Origin: Flavobacterium palustre
GTDB taxonomy: Bacteria; Bacteroidota; Bacteroidia; Flavobacteriales; Flavobacteriaceae
DNA length: 64,000 nucleotides
Direction: 5' to 3'
NCBI RefSeq assembly: GCF_014639535.1
Contig: NZ_BMGA01000001.1
Location: 372,001 to 436,000, forward strand
Below are positions 63,251-64,000 of the stretch, piece by piece. The notes below the pieces were generated by a model. The model was not told where the DNA came from, did not search any database, and worked only from the letters and a program-made list of their open reading frames with translations. The translations under genes were made by a program, and so were the position numbers. Every line of letters begins with the position of its first letter. Position 1 is the first letter of the stretch.

Positions 63251-64000
63251 CTACTCTTTCCAAACAGTTACTCCTGCAGGTTTTACTGTAGCGTTACCTA
63301 TAAGGATTTCTGATTTGGCAGGAATTTGTAATTGGTAATCTGTTGATGAATAATTTACTGCGACCCAAAATCCATCACGCCATTGAACATAAACTCCTTC
63401 AGGATAATTTTCGGTAGTTGCTCCTGCTTGTTCATATACTTTTCTCAAAACATCACGCTCTAAACTAGCATCATCTGTATCTACACCAATATATGTAACG
63501 GTTCCTTTTCCAATGGTATTAGTAACAACGGCTGCTTTCCCGGCATAAAACTGATCAGCATAAATTGCCAAAACATTCTTTTTTTGATTCGCTTCAATTA
63601 AATCGGCCCAGTTATTCCAAGAATAACTCTTTCCTAAAGCTGATATTTTCCCTTCAACATTAGCCGGTAAATGATCAAAATTATCAATCTTAGCATCAAT
63701 AAGAGGTGAAATTATTTCTCCCCAACCCGATCTAAAAATATGTCCGTTTCTATCTTTTACTCCCGTTCGAACCGTTAAAACTAAATTCCCTCCTTGTTTC
63801 ACATAGTTTTCCCATTTGCTAATAAGCGTTTTATCAACCAATTCAAATGCCGGAGCGATTACTATGTTGTACTCATTCAAATCATCATTTTCATATACAA
63901 TATCAGCTGGAGCTCCAAATGATTTTGCGATTTCCAGATATTTCTGAAAAAATGACAAAGTATTCCACTGGGTCGTTTGACCTTGCCTTCCCATGCTCCA
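63251..64000 (-). CDS. GH42-type beta-galactosidase, C-terminal part (window truncates the 5' end)
   Basis: The frame continues past the window end (the last codons read W-S-M-G-R-Q-G-Q). The visible 250 residues contain the glutamine-amidotransferase-like trimerisation domain of GH42 enzymes (VIAPAFELVDKTLISKWENYVKQGGNLVLTVRTG) and the small C-terminal beta domain. The GH42 catalytic residues are outside the window. It would act on beta-galactosides or beta-arabinosides of plant polysaccharides and is upstream of the esterase and GH43 genes in one operon. An upstream start cannot be located. Confidence 0.75.
   Translation of the reverse strand, partial: WSMGRQGQTTQWNTLSFFQKYLEIAKSFGAPADIVYENDDLNEYNIVIAPAFELVDKTLISKWENYVKQGGNLVLTVRTGVKDRNGHIFRSGWGEIISPLIDAKIDNFDHLPANVEGKISALGKSYSWNNWADLIEANQKKNVLAIYADQFYAGKAAVVTNTIGKGTVTYIGVDTDDASLERDVLRKVYEQAGATTENYPEGVYVQWRDGFWVAVNYSSTDYQLQIPAKSEILIGNATVKPAGVTVWKE

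Overview
The window looks like a chromosomal segment of a Flavobacterium-type member of the Bacteroidota. It is AT-rich. Several genes are preceded by the flavobacterial promoter signature TTG, about 19-20 nt, then TAnnTTTG. Shine-Dalgarno sequences are weak or absent. Many gene families are typical of this phylum: DUF4975-type GH32 lipoproteins, a TonB-dependent receptor with a carboxypeptidase-like N-terminal domain, an ECF sigma factor linked to TPR proteins, and a short NuoG. No rRNA, prophage, transposase or CRISPR array was seen. One tRNA-Ser(GGA) is present.

Layout. 1-4791: end of a fructan-use locus (partial surface protein, two GH32-type lipoproteins, a fructokinase). 4924-8063: tRNA-Ser, then asparaginase, a phospholipid-type acyltransferase and a TatD nuclease on the minus strand. 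8189-8340: a cluster of short palindromes. 8528-17120: the least ordinary region. An ECF sigma factor and a membrane TPR protein (candidate anti-sigma) are transcribed away from a lipoprotein, a PKD/beta-barrel outer-membrane protein, a secreted TPR-CHAT protease and a retropepsin-like protease whose start overlaps the CHAT stop, followed by a GH16-like lipoprotein. Three copies of a ~40-bp direct repeat fill the divergent control region, and a 90-bp inverted-repeat element supplies the likely CHAT start codon.

17194-25757: ThuA-like protein, DUF559 nuclease beside a 193-bp element with 24-bp inverted ends, 2-oxoglutarate dehydrogenase E2 and E1, a small outer-membrane protein, and a polyprenyl synthetase operon. 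25952-32812: YceI protein, TetR regulator and a complete TolC/MFP/RND efflux set. 32946-39864: AhpD-like pair, a DUF4143 ATPase behind promoter-bearing 32-bp tandem repeats, and a siderophore-type TonB receptor with three membrane proteins for iron uptake. 39951-42605: YwqK-like protein, aspS and a cold-shock protein. 42840-56098: a complete 14-gene complex I operon (nuoA-nuoN). 56253-64000: DsbA/FrnE-like and Gfo/Idh/MocA proteins, a small secreted protein, an AraC regulator, and a convergent hemicellulose cluster (GH43, acetylesterase, GH42 C-terminus).

How the parts fit. The two ends of the window are glycan-use loci. The middle is core energy metabolism (TCA E1/E2 and complex I). The sigma/CHAT/retropepsin block looks like a self-contained envelope-sensing and proteolysis module. 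Its function is an inference from domains and gene order, not something the sequence proves.
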